Both the position numbers and the translations under genes were made by a program. Of a stretch of 64,000 nucleotides of DNA, positions 10,771 to 21,899 are shown in pieces (position 1 is the stretch's first letter; each line of letters starts with the position of its first letter). The stretch spans positions 74,074,523 to 74,138,522 of the forward strand of contig OY997589.1 of the NCBI GenBank assembly GCA_963921825.1. Reading direction: 5' to 3'. The notes under the pieces were generated by a model that was not told the DNA's origin, ran no database searches, and was given only the letters and a program-made list of their open reading frames with translations. Source of the stretch: Erodium maritimum (taxonomy: Eukaryota > Streptophyta > Magnoliopsida > Geraniales > Geraniaceae).

Positions 10771-13173
10771 ATGCTATCTCTGGAAGAACTTTCAGGTTCG
10801 CCGACAAGATCACCGTTGACGAAGGAGAATCCACCTTTTCATTGCTTCATGGGAGGCACGAATTTGAGCAGAGACACAACACCGGAAGGTGGACAACATC
10901 TACTTACTCCCTCTAGCTCTGAACTCCCTCCTACAAGAAAACTCAGAATCTTACAAACACTGGATAGACGAAGCTCCTCAAAAAAGACTACTACATCTGA
11001 CCAGGATAACAGAGGTATTGATCTTGGGGTTCCAGAGACGTCTTCTTCGATGGGATACCCCCCTCCGGGATTTGAGAATCAACCCAGACAACACTATATT
11101 CCGCTGCAACAGGGGAGACTTAAGATTACAAGACACAGACCTACTTTGGCACAAACCACTTCGTGGCCAGCGGGGTTCTGGATGTTCATTCATAACATCC
11201 CCCCTTATACTACAAACGCCTGGTTAGAAATATTATTGGTTAATGGCTCGGATGTTCTAGCTTCTGTCGTAACCAAGACACCCAATCACAGGGGTAAATG
11301 GTTTGGCTTCCTACTGTACAAGCAAGCCATTGATCTTTCGAGGAATCTGAATTTCATCAATGGGAAAATAGTAGATGGGTTTAAGTTACTTACAGTTAAG
11401 GCTTGGAGGAGGCCCTCTCTGGACTTTATGAGGTATACAATCAACAACCCCGTGTGGAATGAGGCATCAAACTTAGAACAGAAGCTGGAACTATTAATCA
11501 AAAAGGAATTGGAGTGCTGCAGAGGATCTATAGTCACACAACAGTTAAAACAACTACAAGAGACCCACTTAGTGTTGCTACACTCTGGTTACACTTCCAC
11601 TGATGTAGAAAGGGAGGTATTTCGAGATGGGGTTTATAGTATCACAGTCAAATCTCTAGGCTGCAAACTAGCCTTACTTCATTGCACACAACCAGGGTTC
11701 GAGACTGGATTACTTAAGGATGGTGGATATTGGATGAAGAAGTGGGTGACATTTTTACCACAATCAAATAGATTCAGCATTATGGGAGGGTTTTATAGTT
11801 GGTATAGAATTAAAGGGTTGCCCTTTCAGGCGTGGGTAGATGAATCCTTCCACTCTTGCATCAATAACTTTGCTGAATTAATATGTGTTCACCCACAGAC
11901 CATCTCTGGGAAAATTTTGGAGGAAGCTTGGATTCTGGGTCACTCAATTAAACCTCCACTCCCTTCTATCTCTTTAACCAACATTACTTTGGGTCACAAC
12001 ACTTACTCGGTAGAGGTGGAAGCGGTGCATATCGACTCTTTACCCATTATCTATAACTTGGATAAGTACTATTCTGATAGTTCAACATTTTCCTCACCCT
12101 CTGATTCCTCAATGAGTGCTAAAGTTTCCGGTTCACCATCTTTTCCACAAGGAACTCAAAGTAATAGTGTAGAGAATGTCCTTCACATGAATACTCAAGT
12201 GATATCCCAGAATCCACTAGAAGTAACAAAAGTACAGATCTTGGAGGGGGATCTTGGAGTTATTAGGGGAGAGCAAACACTTTCTATTAACACTGGTCCA
12301 GAGATTGGTGGTACAGTAGAGAGGAACATTCTTGTAGAAAACAACAAATTTGCTGAGACGGAAGGAATTTCAGTGATTAATACAGAAGCATTAACATCAT
12401 TTACTCCACTTGGTTCAAATCCAATCTTGTCTGATCCCCCTGGACTTGTCTCTCTATACTGTCTCCATGAGGATCATCATAGCATTACCAACTTTCAGAC
12501 TTTTTCCACACTAGGATCTCTCCATTCTCATCAGTCTGCTGAGAAACTTGGACACTGTTCAGGTGAGACTCCGGCAACTCACAAGCCTTCTGAAGAGCCA
12601 ACTATTGAAGTGATTGACTCTGTTACATTGGGGATTGATTGCATAAATTCTGGCACAAAGGTGCCGTTGAAAGTTGGTGCCATTAATGATAACACTATTA
12701 CACCATTACCTTCTCTGGCACTGGGACCACTCTTTAGCCAAGGTGATTTTCCATTCTTGGAGGGAAACAAAGTTATTTCGACCTTGGGCCTACAAGACCT
12801 ACCTACTGATACACCTAAAGAGAGGAACAAGAAGTTGAAAAAGAAACAACCAGTCACTTACGCTTATGCTACAAGATTCAAAAAGGGTTATATCATTGAT
12901 AACTCAGTCACTCCTGCAAACAAATCTAAAGGGAAGGAAATCATCAATGGTCTCACAAAGGGAGTAAAATCTTGGAGCTACTGCAAAGCTCTCGGATTAA
13001 ATGCTAGTGTTGCTGATAAGTTGGTTATTGAACAATTTGAAGCCTTAGAAGATGACATGAACCAGCGAGTCCTTTTTTACTCAGATTCGGAGGAAGAATT
13101 TGTGGATTTAGAGGAGGATGTTGATCCATTCCTTAAGGATGAGGCTATACCTCCACTCTCCAACACTCATTGA
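10771..13173 (+). CDS. RRM-containing LINE ORF1-like protein, 800 residues, uninterrupted
   Basis: One open frame of 800 codons. Residues about 131-210 form an RNA-recognition motif: an RNP2-like FIHNIP strand and an RNP1-like GKWFGFLLY strand are visible, ending in LLTVKAW. Residues about 280-420 resemble the core of RRM-type (BNR-like) plant L1 ORF1 proteins, with a YRIKGLPFQAW segment. The middle is Ser/Thr-rich and low in structure; a Lys-rich patch (KKLKKKQP) lies near 690, and the C-terminus is acidic. BNR-type L1 elements are known to carry an RRM in ORF1. Here the frame is intact but stands alone. Retrotransposon RNA binding is the inferred role. Upstream in-frame coding before ATG 10771 was not seen. 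A spliced start is possible because CTTTCAG/GTT occurs at about 10790. Confidence 0.65.
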   Translation: MLSLEELSGSPTRSPLTKENPPFHCFMGGTNLSRDTTPEGGQHLLTPSSSELPPTRKLRILQTLDRRSSSKKTTTSDQDNRGIDLGVPETSSSMGYPPPGFENQPRQHYIPLQQGRLKITRHRPTLAQTTSWPAGFWMFIHNIPPYTTNAWLEILLVNGSDVLASVVTKTPNHRGKWFGFLLYKQAIDLSRNLNFINGKIVDGFKLLTVKAWRRPSLDFMRYTINNPVWNEASNLEQKLELLIKKELECCRGSIVTQQLKQLQETHLVLLHSGYTSTDVEREVFRDGVYSITVKSLGCKLALLHCTQPGFETGLLKDGGYWMKKWVTFLPQSNRFSIMGGFYSWYRIKGLPFQAWVDESFHSCINNFAELICVHPQTISGKILEEAWILGHSIKPPLPSISLTNITLGHNTYSVEVEAVHIDSLPIIYNLDKYYSDSSTFSSPSDSSMSAKVSGSPSFPQGTQSNSVENVLHMNTQVISQNPLEVTKVQILEGDLGVIRGEQTLSINTGPEIGGTVERNILVENNKFAETEGISVINTEALTSFTPLGSNPILSDPPGLVSLYCLHEDHHSITNFQTFSTLGSLHSHQSAEKLGHCSGETPATHKPSEEPTIEVIDSVTLGIDCINSGTKVPLKVGAINDNTITPLPSLALGPLFSQGDFPFLEGNKVISTLGLQDLPTDTPKERNKKLKKKQPVTYAYATRFKKGYIIDNSVTPANKSKGKEIINGLTKGVKSWSYCKALGLNASVADKLVIEQFEALEDDMNQRVLFYSDSEEEFVDLEEDVDPFLKDEAIPPLSNTH

Positions 13174-13299
13174 GTAACTCATTGGTTTATTTCAATATCA
13201 TCTGGAAAATTCGGGTTTTGACCTATTCTTCCTGGGTGCTTCATGGTGGTTATATTCGGGTGTGAGTCTCCTTTTTTAGCCGTCTTTTTTTTCTTTCCC

Positions 13300-13493
13300 G
13301 GGTCTACGTACCCCTTCTCACTTCAGGGTCTGCGTACCCATTTACTTCACTTCAGAGGTTTCCACGATGTGGGGTTTCAGGGTGCGTACCCTTTCATTGC
13401 TTCATTCAGGGTCTGCGTACCCATTCATCTTTAGGGTCTGCGTACCCATTCATCTTCAGGGTCTGCGTACCCAGCTTCAGGGTCGGCGTACCC
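13300..13493 (+). repeat. Minisatellite with GGGTCTGCGTACCC core
   Basis: Seven cores begin at 13300, 13326, 13380, 13409, 13434, 13459 and 13480; the last four are spaced 25, 25 and 21 bases. Each core starts GGGT and ends ACCC, so each can form a small hairpin. It lies in the 3' untranslated part of retroposon copy A. Confidence 0.85.
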
Positions 13494-13594
13494 ATTCATA
13501 GCTACCTGGGTGTAGCCGTTGTTATGGTCTTTTTTGTTGGAGAGTCTATAGCTAGACTCTCTCCGCTGTTCTCCTCTTCCTCCTTGAGAGAGAT

Positions 13595-14972
13595 TTACTT
13601 ATATATAAAAAAAACAAAATTGCTGATAAAAAAAAAAATTGTTTTCCTTGAGTTTTGTAAAAGTTCCAAACTCAATGCTAACTTCATCAAACTCGCCTTA
13701 ATAGAATAATTATGATTTTGCTCATCTTTGCATAACTTGATAGGGATATGAGTCCCATGAAGAGGAAAATACTCATGACAACAAGGGTCAAGAGCATCTA
13801 CCATAATAGAGTAAACTAAGCTCACAAATGGGGAATGAGGACTAGCAAATGTATCAACAAATTCATGCTTAATATCAACAACTCTATGCTCAACATTTAA
13901 TTTAAAAATCAATGAGACGGGTTGAACATATAAAGTTGATTTGCTAGAATCAAAAAATGAATCTCCCACACTAAATGGAATTTCGACATCATTCTCGATG
14001 TCTAGTAAAATAAAATCAATGGGAGATTCAAATATAACCCCTCTCTTGAGAGCATCTTCCATAGTACCCCTTGGATATCTAATAGATCTGTCAGCCAACA
14101 CTAAGGATACTATGGGAGGATTTGGCTCAACGAGAGTTTGTGAACTACTTTCAACAACTATACAATCATTATTTACATCTACAGAGTTCAAAGCATCAAA
14201 ACTACATGAAGATGGAATAGATATTATACAAGAGGTATTAGAACTTGATACCTCACATTCCGCACTTACCTCTAAACTCATCGTGGGATAATGAGTTGCT
14301 TGTTTTGTTGTGTCGCCTAAGTGCTCGGAAAGATCTTCCTCAATGTGGATTGCTTGATCGTGTAGAGCCCTCTCATTCACCGCTTGTATGAGAGGATTTA
14401 TTTGATCTTCAAGCTTTTGAAACCGCTCATTCATGTTTTCATTTGGTTTTCTCATAGTTTCAATCATTTTTGCACTCCATTCTTTGGCTTCCTTATTCAT
14501 CTCCGTCGTTTGGTTCATGAGAGCAAAACACATTTTCTCGAGTGACGACTCCTCACCATGGGACAATTGAGGTTCAACTTGATAACCTTGATCAAAAGTG
14601 GAAGTGTCCTCCCAATATTGACAATGGACATTTGAATGTAAGTACTCACAATTATAACTAAAATGATCATAAGCTCCACAAAAATCACAATACACATTAT
14701 CTAAATACCAATTCTCCATAAAGTTATAATACAATGAATCAACTAAACAAATATATAGAAAAAAGAAAATAGTCTTAACACGAATTACAAACGTATTAGA
14801 GTTGCCTTAGTTGCTCCCCGGCAACGGCGCCATTAACTTGACACTCTGAGAATTAATTCTCAAAGTGGCACGACAAGCGTACCGGTCGTCAAGTAGTATT
14901 TGGGGTTTAGTCCGAGATATCGTACCCAAGGGAGCAATTAAGCAAGCACTTTAGTTAATTAATTCGATGGTC
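13595..14972 (-). mobile_element. Ty3/gypsy element, 5' LTR end, primer-binding site and gag-protease frame (fossil)
   Basis: Reading the reverse strand: an LTR end (14972-14833), an 18-nt tRNA-Asp-type primer-binding site (14832-14815), a short leader, then an open frame from 14734. The frame has an N-terminal CCHC zinc knuckle (C-x2-C-x4-H-x4-C, CDFCGAYDHFSYNC), a coiled-coil-like middle, and a protease-region signature (LADRSIRYPRG followed by a DFILLDIE motif) typical of Athila/Tat gypsy elements. The last dozen or so codons lie in the tail of retroposon copy A, which interrupts the element. No reverse transcriptase or integrase remains; the element is a broken fossil. Confidence 0.7.
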
Positions 14973-16712
14973 ACGCTATTTCTGCCTTTGGTCTTCATCA
15001 TCTTCATCCGCTTGGGATCCAATCCACCCTAGATCTCCTGAGATTCTTTCTGCTTCCCAACCTGAGTGGGAGCTTCCACCATTTTCTGGGAGCCTTCTAA
15101 AGAAGGAGACAGTGAGTGTGTGCTGTTCCTACTAACATAGCGGAGGTCCCCTCAAGTGCTTTCCGATCGGCCTCATAATCTAGGTTAGTCAGGTCGCTGG
15201 TCTTCGCGATCACGCATGTCCCATATGATGATCCTGGATGTGCCCCCTGAACAAATAGAGGTGTCCCATCAGAACCTCTTTAGCCACATCACCAGTCTTC
15301 GGTGCTCTCTCCTCTCCAGTACTCAATAGTACAAAAAAGCCCGGAAGATGAGGAAGATGTCTTCCTTGTAATTTTCCAACCCCCTCAGACCCTAAGGCGA
15401 GAGAGGTCAAGAGGTGTTCCACCCGAGGCCCCAGGCGAAGCTTCGGTGCCCCAATTGTGTCTAGAAAATTCTGTTTGTATCCACTCTCATATGTACTCGG
15501 AATGAGTCATTGAACCTAACCTCCTCCCACCCCACTCTCGGGATACAGGCCTGACAGGCCTGGGCGCGATGGATAAGTCGTCCACAGTGGGTGCAGAAAC
15601 CCGGGAGCCTCTCATATTGCAACCCCACCGTGATGGGCTATCGGTGTCTTGAAAATTGTAGTAAGATCCTTCGCCAGATCGGTGTATCCATGTCCAAACT
15701 AACCTAGAACCAGAGAGTCATCCCACAACTTGAGAGTGGGTATGGGAGCCTCGGTCACCTCGGTGCCTAACGAGTTCGCTAGCAGGGAACGGATGGTGTC
15801 GTTCCGGTTATCTCCCGGGACGGTGTACGCTTTGACTCCGATCTCCATGAACTGAAAGGGGATTGCGTTCGGTTGCATGCACGAGATGAACGGGACCAAG
15901 AGTAGTGGGTACCCACTGAAGTTCCATAGAACTTTGTGCCGGATCCGATTGAGGGTCGTTTAAGAAGAGTAGAGGAACAACATGACACCTTGGAGAGGAC
16001 TTCAACCTCCATTTCGTTCACCTGCTAGCGCTGGAGCATGACCCCGCATAGGATCTTCGGGATGTAGTTAATGTCGGCGACGATCCTCCCCACCAGTGAT
16101 AGTCTATACCTTCCGTCGGAGACGGTAGGAATCACCTCCATCAGGACCATGACCACGACACTATCCTCAATGTCATCCTCCAACAATACCCCTCCCCCCA
16201 ATCGATCTGAAATGACCTTCATTGCTCATCTCGTTGTGATGACAGCAAAGAGTGATTAACCTGGCCTAATATTCGCTATCGGCAATGTCGTCGTGGTGCG
16301 GAGAGGAGGTCATGCCACTGGTTGCTTCTCACGGATCTGAGCCTACATGTGATGTCTGTTGGAGCGGGATGTATGTCTTGGCACCGTCTGCGCCGACTCC
16401 CACCGCGAGGTTAGGAGCAGATGGGATACTGTGCGCGACGATAAGGCTTGGTGGGACAGAGCTCTGTCGCATGACGATGTTGTCAGATTGGGATCGTTGT
16501 TGAGCAGAATAATTTGTCGCGGTGGGAGTACCTATGTTGAGGCTAGTCCCTGCTTCTTAGTGCGACGATACCGAATCCCTAGTGGCATCGACCGTGTGGG
16601 CCGAGGAGGAAGAGGAGGAGCCAATAGTAACCATAAAGGTTTCGAAAATAGTGGTTTGGAAATGGTGGTTTGAAAATGACGTTTAAAAAATGACGGCCTA
16701 TAAAGAAGAAAG
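14973..16712 (-). pseudogene. LINE ORF1 relic (DUF4283 plus CCHC zinc knuckle)
   Basis: On the reverse strand, pieces in different frames from about 16222 to 15540 match the DUF4283 region of plant L1 ORF1: RLSLVGRIVADINYIP, then SMELQWVP/YPLL, then IPFQFMEIGVKAYTVPGDN. They are followed by an intact zinc knuckle CTHCGRLIHRAQAC at about 15600-15560 after the typical YERLPGF lead-in. At least three frame changes or stops separate the pieces. The 16260-16712 part is probably the N-terminus and leader, the 14990-15540 part the C-terminus. It replaces the gypsy LTR beyond 14972. Confidence 0.65.
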
Positions 16713-18740
16713 GGGATAACCCTAATTTTTTTTATAAGCGAATATTATTAATAACAATGTACCTAAGAGGATTAAGTACAAAGAAAAGGAGAGATAAAAC
16801 TCGATCCTGCAAACCAAAACCAAAACAACTACAAAGAGAACAAAACCAAAAAGGAAAATCAAACCGGCCTACTCGTCTGCGTCCTACCCGGATTCAAGCA
16901 CAAAAACCGATTAGATATCGAAATAGAGATTAGCGTTTTTCTTGAAATCGGGTCAGAGTACTCCTCGTCCTCACCATCCTCGACGACCTCCTCAAGACGT
17001 TGAGGGGCGTCTAAAGAATTTAACGGTACGATCGCCAAAGGACTACGATTAACAACATTTTTCCCAACTTTCGTGCAAGTACTCCAATTACCCGAGCTAT
17101 CCTTCTTAGCAACATCAACAACAAATCTATCCGAATTGTCTCATTTACCAGCAAGAGTTTTAGCTCTTGTCTGATAAACAACAATTGAAGAGACAAACCG
17201 CTTTGACCGTCCCTTCTTGGGACGGCCACGTCTTTTTGGTTGATTGCTAACCGGAGGTTTAAAGAGAGCCTCCTTCCATGGACTGCTCTGTTGGTCCCCA
17301 ACAGGATCGCCGGCTGCCACCTGTTTTGAGGGCTGTTCTGCTGAAGAAAGAATAACCAACTGGGTCTCCTGTAATGAACCCAACTCCTTCTCTTGGACAC
17401 CACAAGAATTTGATACTTGGGCCTCAAGCATATCCCTATCACCAGCAACGTCCACAATTGGCTTAGATCCAACTGTTTCCACCGCATCTACAGTTGGCGT
17501 GAGGGCTCCCAAAATCGTTGCAAAAATTTCCCTAAGATCCCGATACTCCCGGAGCAATCCTTGGAGATCATGTTTCGGTCCAGTCCCAGAAATCTCATAA
17601 CGATCTTCTTGCTTAATGGCGATGGGTGCAACAACCTCACCCTGAACACCAATTACCTATAAGCTCTGTTTTGGAGCAGGTAAAACAGAGTCACTAATCT
17701 CAGCACTTCCAACCTGCTCAGTGCTTAGATTCCCCTTTTCAGGCCGAGCAATAGCTACCAAGAGCTTATAGCCATTGAATGTAAAGCCATTGAGAGCTTC
17801 AACTGCCTGTACAGTCGAAGCTTTGTGCTTAAACTCAGCAAAGCCGAAAAATGACCTTTCCAGCTCGATCTCTTCGGGACATTGACAGACACTACCTCGC
17901 CAAACGTCCCCAGAGAATTCTGGACCCAATCCGCAGATGTGTTGAACGAAAGGTTGTAAAGAAAAATCTTACACTGATTCTCCATCCCGAACTCTGTTCC
18001 GATGGCTACATCCGCTCCGGTGGTTAATGCAGCCTCCCCAACCCGAGCAGTGTCCTGCTTCTTCTTCAAAGGCTCAACGTCCTTCTTCAAAGTTACAGTC
18101 CCAACCTCATTACGTGGACGTCTTCTACGAACCTTGGTACGAGTCGTCGACTCCTTTCTCTTGTTCACCTGAACTTTCCTGACCTTCCTTTTGCCTACAG
18201 CCCCACCTTTCTTATTGCCTGCAACAACGCCACAAAATTCTCCATACAAAGAAATCAGACCAGAGCAAAAAGAAAGGAAAGGGAGCAAATGAGGAACCCG
18301 CGACTTTGGTGTTCTGCGAAACTTGAGAGCCATTTTGGGCAAATACCAATTTTGATCGGAGTGCAGTAGGGAGAAAGAGACGCTCGTGCTTGATGAAACA
18401 CAAGTCGACCCAACCGTAACCCACCATGACCTGCAATTGAACACAGCCCACTATCTCAGTCACCTTGATGCACGGAGCCCACGATCCACAGTTGTACCGT
18501 CCTCCGAATCAAAGAGGATGAAACTCCGACTACGCGTTATTAGAAACCCCGAAATCCCCTAATCACTAGGACAGAAACGCCGAGATGTAAGACGAAAACC
18601 CACAAATCAGCCCCCTTTGTTCCCGATCAACGATCTCTACATGCACAGAACGCATACCAGACACGCAGGGAACTTGGAACCAATCGGCGCGTGAAGCGCG
18701 TTCAATAGGGCCGACTACGTTCTTTTGGGATAACCCTAAT
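16713..18740 (-). mobile_element. RRM/AT-hook retroposon, copy B, complete with target-site duplication
   Basis: A 2.0-kb insertion on the reverse strand, bounded by a perfect 14-bp duplication GGGATAACCCTAAT (16713-16726 and 18727-18740). Its 3' end reads ...TATTCGCTTATAAAAAAAA, with the A-run against the duplication. From ATG 18333 a basic N-terminal region leads into an RRM (RNP2 IFLYNL; RNP1 around FFGFAEF), with one frameshift in RNP1 near 17870 and a stop near 17657. A downstream frame (17557-17141) ends in SPWKEALFKPP and an AT-hook-like KRRGRPKKGR. A T-rich stretch that ends TTGTTGCAG (about 18296-18217) could be an intron. No endonuclease or reverse transcriptase is present between the duplications, so it must have moved by help from another element. 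Confidence 0.8.
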
Positions 18741-19576
18741 GTGGAGTCTCTTAAACTTTTTTTATTTCTTAATTTTAATCTTGAGAAAAGACAAGATCAA
18801 ATATCTCATATACTATGAAATAATATTCGAACATTTAATCCCCAAAATGGAACGAACCACACGGATGATAGTTTTGTGGCAATTTAGGCATGTATGTATA
18901 TTTTAGTTTTGTATGTGAAGGAAAAAAGTGATTTTATTTTAGTGGAATTGGTCATGACCTTTGTATACTCTCAAGGGACATGGGAGAATCAGAAAAAGTT
19001 ACAAACAAGACATTATGAGTACCTATGTTGATATGGTTCCACGTGGGTACAGTGAATGTGGACACTTTTCTTTTGTCCTCTTCTGTCTTTCAGGCATGTT
19101 TTACAATTGTATCCCTCGTAATGGAAACCAGCAGATGGTCAAATTCCATCTAAATATCTTCTTTTCTAGAGATGTTCACGGGAGGCTAAGAGCACGTATA
19201 TTGTGGAACCCTCTACGAGAACTACAAACCACTAATTATGTTTTCGTGACATAGGTCGTGGTGCGTGATGCGAATTACGATTAACGTTTTGTGGTTCGCG
19301 GTTCGCAAATCACGCACGTCACAGTGTACATATCGCGAACCGCGAATCAGAAAACATGATTCGTGGTTTATGGTTCGTGTAGTGGATTCGCATGATACTC
19401 AATCCATACCTAAATGAGGGATTGTACGACTATTTTGTTTGTTTATCCGTTCGGTCTACTTTTCATCTATATATGAATGGATAAATTACGAATAGGATTT
19501 TGTTGATTCGCATCAAAATATACGGATTATTGATTGATATAGATAAACTTTAGATGATCCATTTGTCTGCACATGG
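18741..19576. other. Gene-free stretch with clustered short inverted repeats
   Basis: No protein is recognisable. At 19290-19390 the motif GGTTCGCGGTTCGC and its complement GCGAACCGCGA recur within 100 bases, together with related ATTCGTGGTTTATGG segments, so the area could fold into a hairpin. It may be an old MITE, but the boundaries are not clear. Confidence 0.3.
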
Positions 19577-19796
19577 TACCAATCAATGGTGGAGCCAACA
19601 ATTTCGGTAAGGGGGCACAAAATGTCTTCAATGGAAATACATAGCGTTAAAAAAATTGAGGGGGACAACGAGAAAATAACAAGAAATTGAAAGGCTATTT
19701 TTAAAGATTTTCAAAATGTAAGTGCAATTTTTTCAAAAAAAAAATGAGGGCACATGCCTCCCTGGGGCCCATGTAGCTCCACCACTGATACCAATC
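19577..19796. mobile_element. MITE-like element with GTGGTGGAGC termini
   Basis: A segment of about 204 bp (19585-19788) begins AATGGTGGAGCC and ends GCTCCACCACTGA, and is flanked by TACCAATC on both sides (19577-19584 and 19789-19796). An 8-bp duplication is the hAT pattern, although the terminal repeats are short and offset by two bases. Its right edge is 8 bases from the duplication of retroposon copy C. Confidence 0.55.
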
Positions 19797-19803
19797 TCAT
19801 TTT

Positions 19804-21183
19804 AATACATGTAATCCCGCAAGAGACCGAACAAAAGAGGTATGCGTTTTGGCTTTGTAAAACTTGAATCCGGGGAATCAGCTCTGCATGTGGTTGATTC
19901 ACTCAATGGGTTTAGGTACAATGGCCACCAACTTTTTGTAGCTTTTTCTCAGCCTGGCAGAAGAAAATCGAGACCGACAGTTGCAAACCCGATCTCCTCT
20001 GTTCCGAGTTTGGGGAAACAGAGCAATTCATCTCCGACGGGTTGTAAGGCCGAACAGGTAGGTTCGGATCCAATTCTCTTACAGAAGGTTTTTCAAACTC
20101 TTAATCAACAACTCCGGCGAGATTCGATTCAGGAACAAGTTGGGCTTTCGCCGGAACTTCACGCCGGTGTTCCTGAACGCCAAGTGGAAAGTCTGCAGCC
20201 AAGTATTGCGGGTTTGAATGAGCGCGATTATCGTGATTCAGTTTCCAAAACCAATCCCGAGATTGCTGACTTGATGGCAGTAGAATCGGATCACGCGGAC
20301 GTCTCGGTTGTGAAGGAGAAGACGCCATGTTTGGATGCGCTTGAAGGTCAGACGCAAGATCCTCGGGATCTCTTTGCAATCGATTCAGAAACAATTAAGA
20401 TTTCAAGTCAATTTGATTTGATTCGCGATTTGGATGAAAGTACCTCTCCTTCTCGCGATTTGATTGAGTGCGAGGATCGCGCGATCTATGCTGCAGATTT
20501 GATCATTCCGTCTTGTGAGGATCGCGCGGGCTTGAGTCAATTGGGTGTTGGGTCAGTAACTCAAGCCCACGAAGGCCCTTTAGAGTCTTCTGTTGTTGGG
20601 TCAACTCTTATTAGGCCTGGGCCAAGCCACGTGCGAAATGGACTCTCTCATGCAACTTTTGTCTGCCCTCTTGCATCGTGTTTAGATGTGATGAAAAAAA
20701 ATTCCCCCAAATCGGACTCTCGGGTTTTAGCGTCTTCCTCCCAAAGCCCGTTGTCAAGTTTCGATAAAGACTTTCAGGTATTGTCGCCAGAAACAATACA
20801 GAAGGTTAAAGGGAAAAGAAAAAAAGAAACCCCATTAGCCTTTCCGAGTGACGACTCGTTCACTTTGTATGAGTGAAACTCAGAAGCTCGAGGCTCGGCG
20901 TAAAAGTGAAGCTTGGAGACACTTTGTCGCTATAGGGACTATGCTGCAGATAGAGTTTAAGGACGATGTTCCTCCTTCTATCGACTAGTATTTCTTTGTA
21001 TTTGGCTTTTGTTCCATTTCTTCGTTTTTTTTTCTCTTAGCAAGATTCTGTCACCGTCTGTGGTAGAGTCTCTTTTGAAGGTTATTTGGGATAGCTCTAT
21101 GCGGTCCCCTATTTTTTCCCGTCTTGGGGTAAAAAGTTTAATAAAACAAAAACATCATTTATCCAAAAAAATACATGTAATCC
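19804..21183 (+). mobile_element. RRM retroposon, copy C, 5'-truncated, with target-site duplication
   Basis: The insertion is bounded by AATACATGTAATCC at 19804-19817 and 21170-21183 (13 bp excluding the ambiguous A). Its 5' end falls inside the RRM, just before RNP1 (RGMRFGFVKL). The frame 19842-20876 covers the C-terminal half of the RRM (SLNGFRYNGHQLFVAF) and a long Ser/Asp-rich region ending KGKRKKETP. A second short frame (20869-20988), overlapping the stop by ATGAGTGA, carries an EAWRHFVAIG segment like the C-terminus of plant ORF1 proteins, so the end was probably shifted by a frameshift. The tail is TTTATCCAAAAAA. No ORF2. Confidence 0.8.
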
Positions 21184-21899
21184 AACAAACCGTACTACAA
21201 AACTCATTACCAATCGACCCAACTATGTGTGTGGAACCAATATTTTTGGAATTAAATCAGGTGTAGTACTTTTGTAACATAAGCAGGTGTTTGAAATTAT
21301 TTGAATTAAGGAACGAGTTTAGTTTGTGGGTCATGTGGATTGAACCTGATCCAGCTGGATTGAACGAGTTAAGTCAGATTTCTCGTTGCAATTGAAGGTT
21401 CTCATTTTTCAACAACAACAACTTCACTGGGATCTCGTCTTGGTCGCGATGTCACCGACATTGGCTTTTTTTGGTTGTCGTCCATAATTCCAACCATTGG
21501 GGTCATCGTCCTTATTTTTGGGCTTTGAGTGCTCCGTCTTGGGGAGCTTGGTCAAGTCGTCCATAATTGGGACTGACTCCACTATGCTTTTATAGCAATC
21601 CGGAGGTTCGGTTGTTTTTGTTTCATAGCTATTGTGTCTCATTTTATTTGTTGTATCAAACAGTCAATCGCGTCCAAGGCAGAGATCGATGTTGGTAAGG
21701 CTCTCCGTTGTTAAGGAGGGGTACGCTGGTTGATTTCGTGGTTGTTGCTTCATGTTGTTGCATCCTTGACGGTGACCCACGTCATCCCTTGCTGCCAGAT
21801 CAACTTATAGGTCATGAGAGGGAAAGGAATAGTCGGTTTGTCTTTCTCATTCTTCTGTTCGGTCCTTTTATCATCTTATGATTCCTATTGCTAGATTGT
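21184..21899. other. No gene recognised
   Basis: Mixed-composition DNA between retroposon copies C and D. A 72-codon reverse frame at 21642-21424 has no recognisable product. Part of the stretch after about 21660 may be the leader of copy D, with a T-rich, intron-like segment at about 21835-21915 similar in position to that of copy B. Confidence 0.3.

Larger units (their letters stand above)
10621..13640 (+). mobile_element. ORF1-only LINE-derived retroposon, copy A
   Basis: A 3-kb unit with one long reading frame (10771-13173), a 3' region with a minisatellite, and a tail reading TTGCTGATAAAAAAAAAAA at about 13620-13639. The same tail (TTTGCTGATAAAAAAA) ends the retroposon at 55279 on the opposite strand. 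It sits inside gypsy-type DNA: the reverse-strand gag-protease frame stops at its tail, and gypsy-like sequence precedes its 5' side. No endonuclease or reverse transcriptase follows the ORF. I could not identify a target-site duplication, so the 5' boundary is approximate. Confidence 0.6.
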
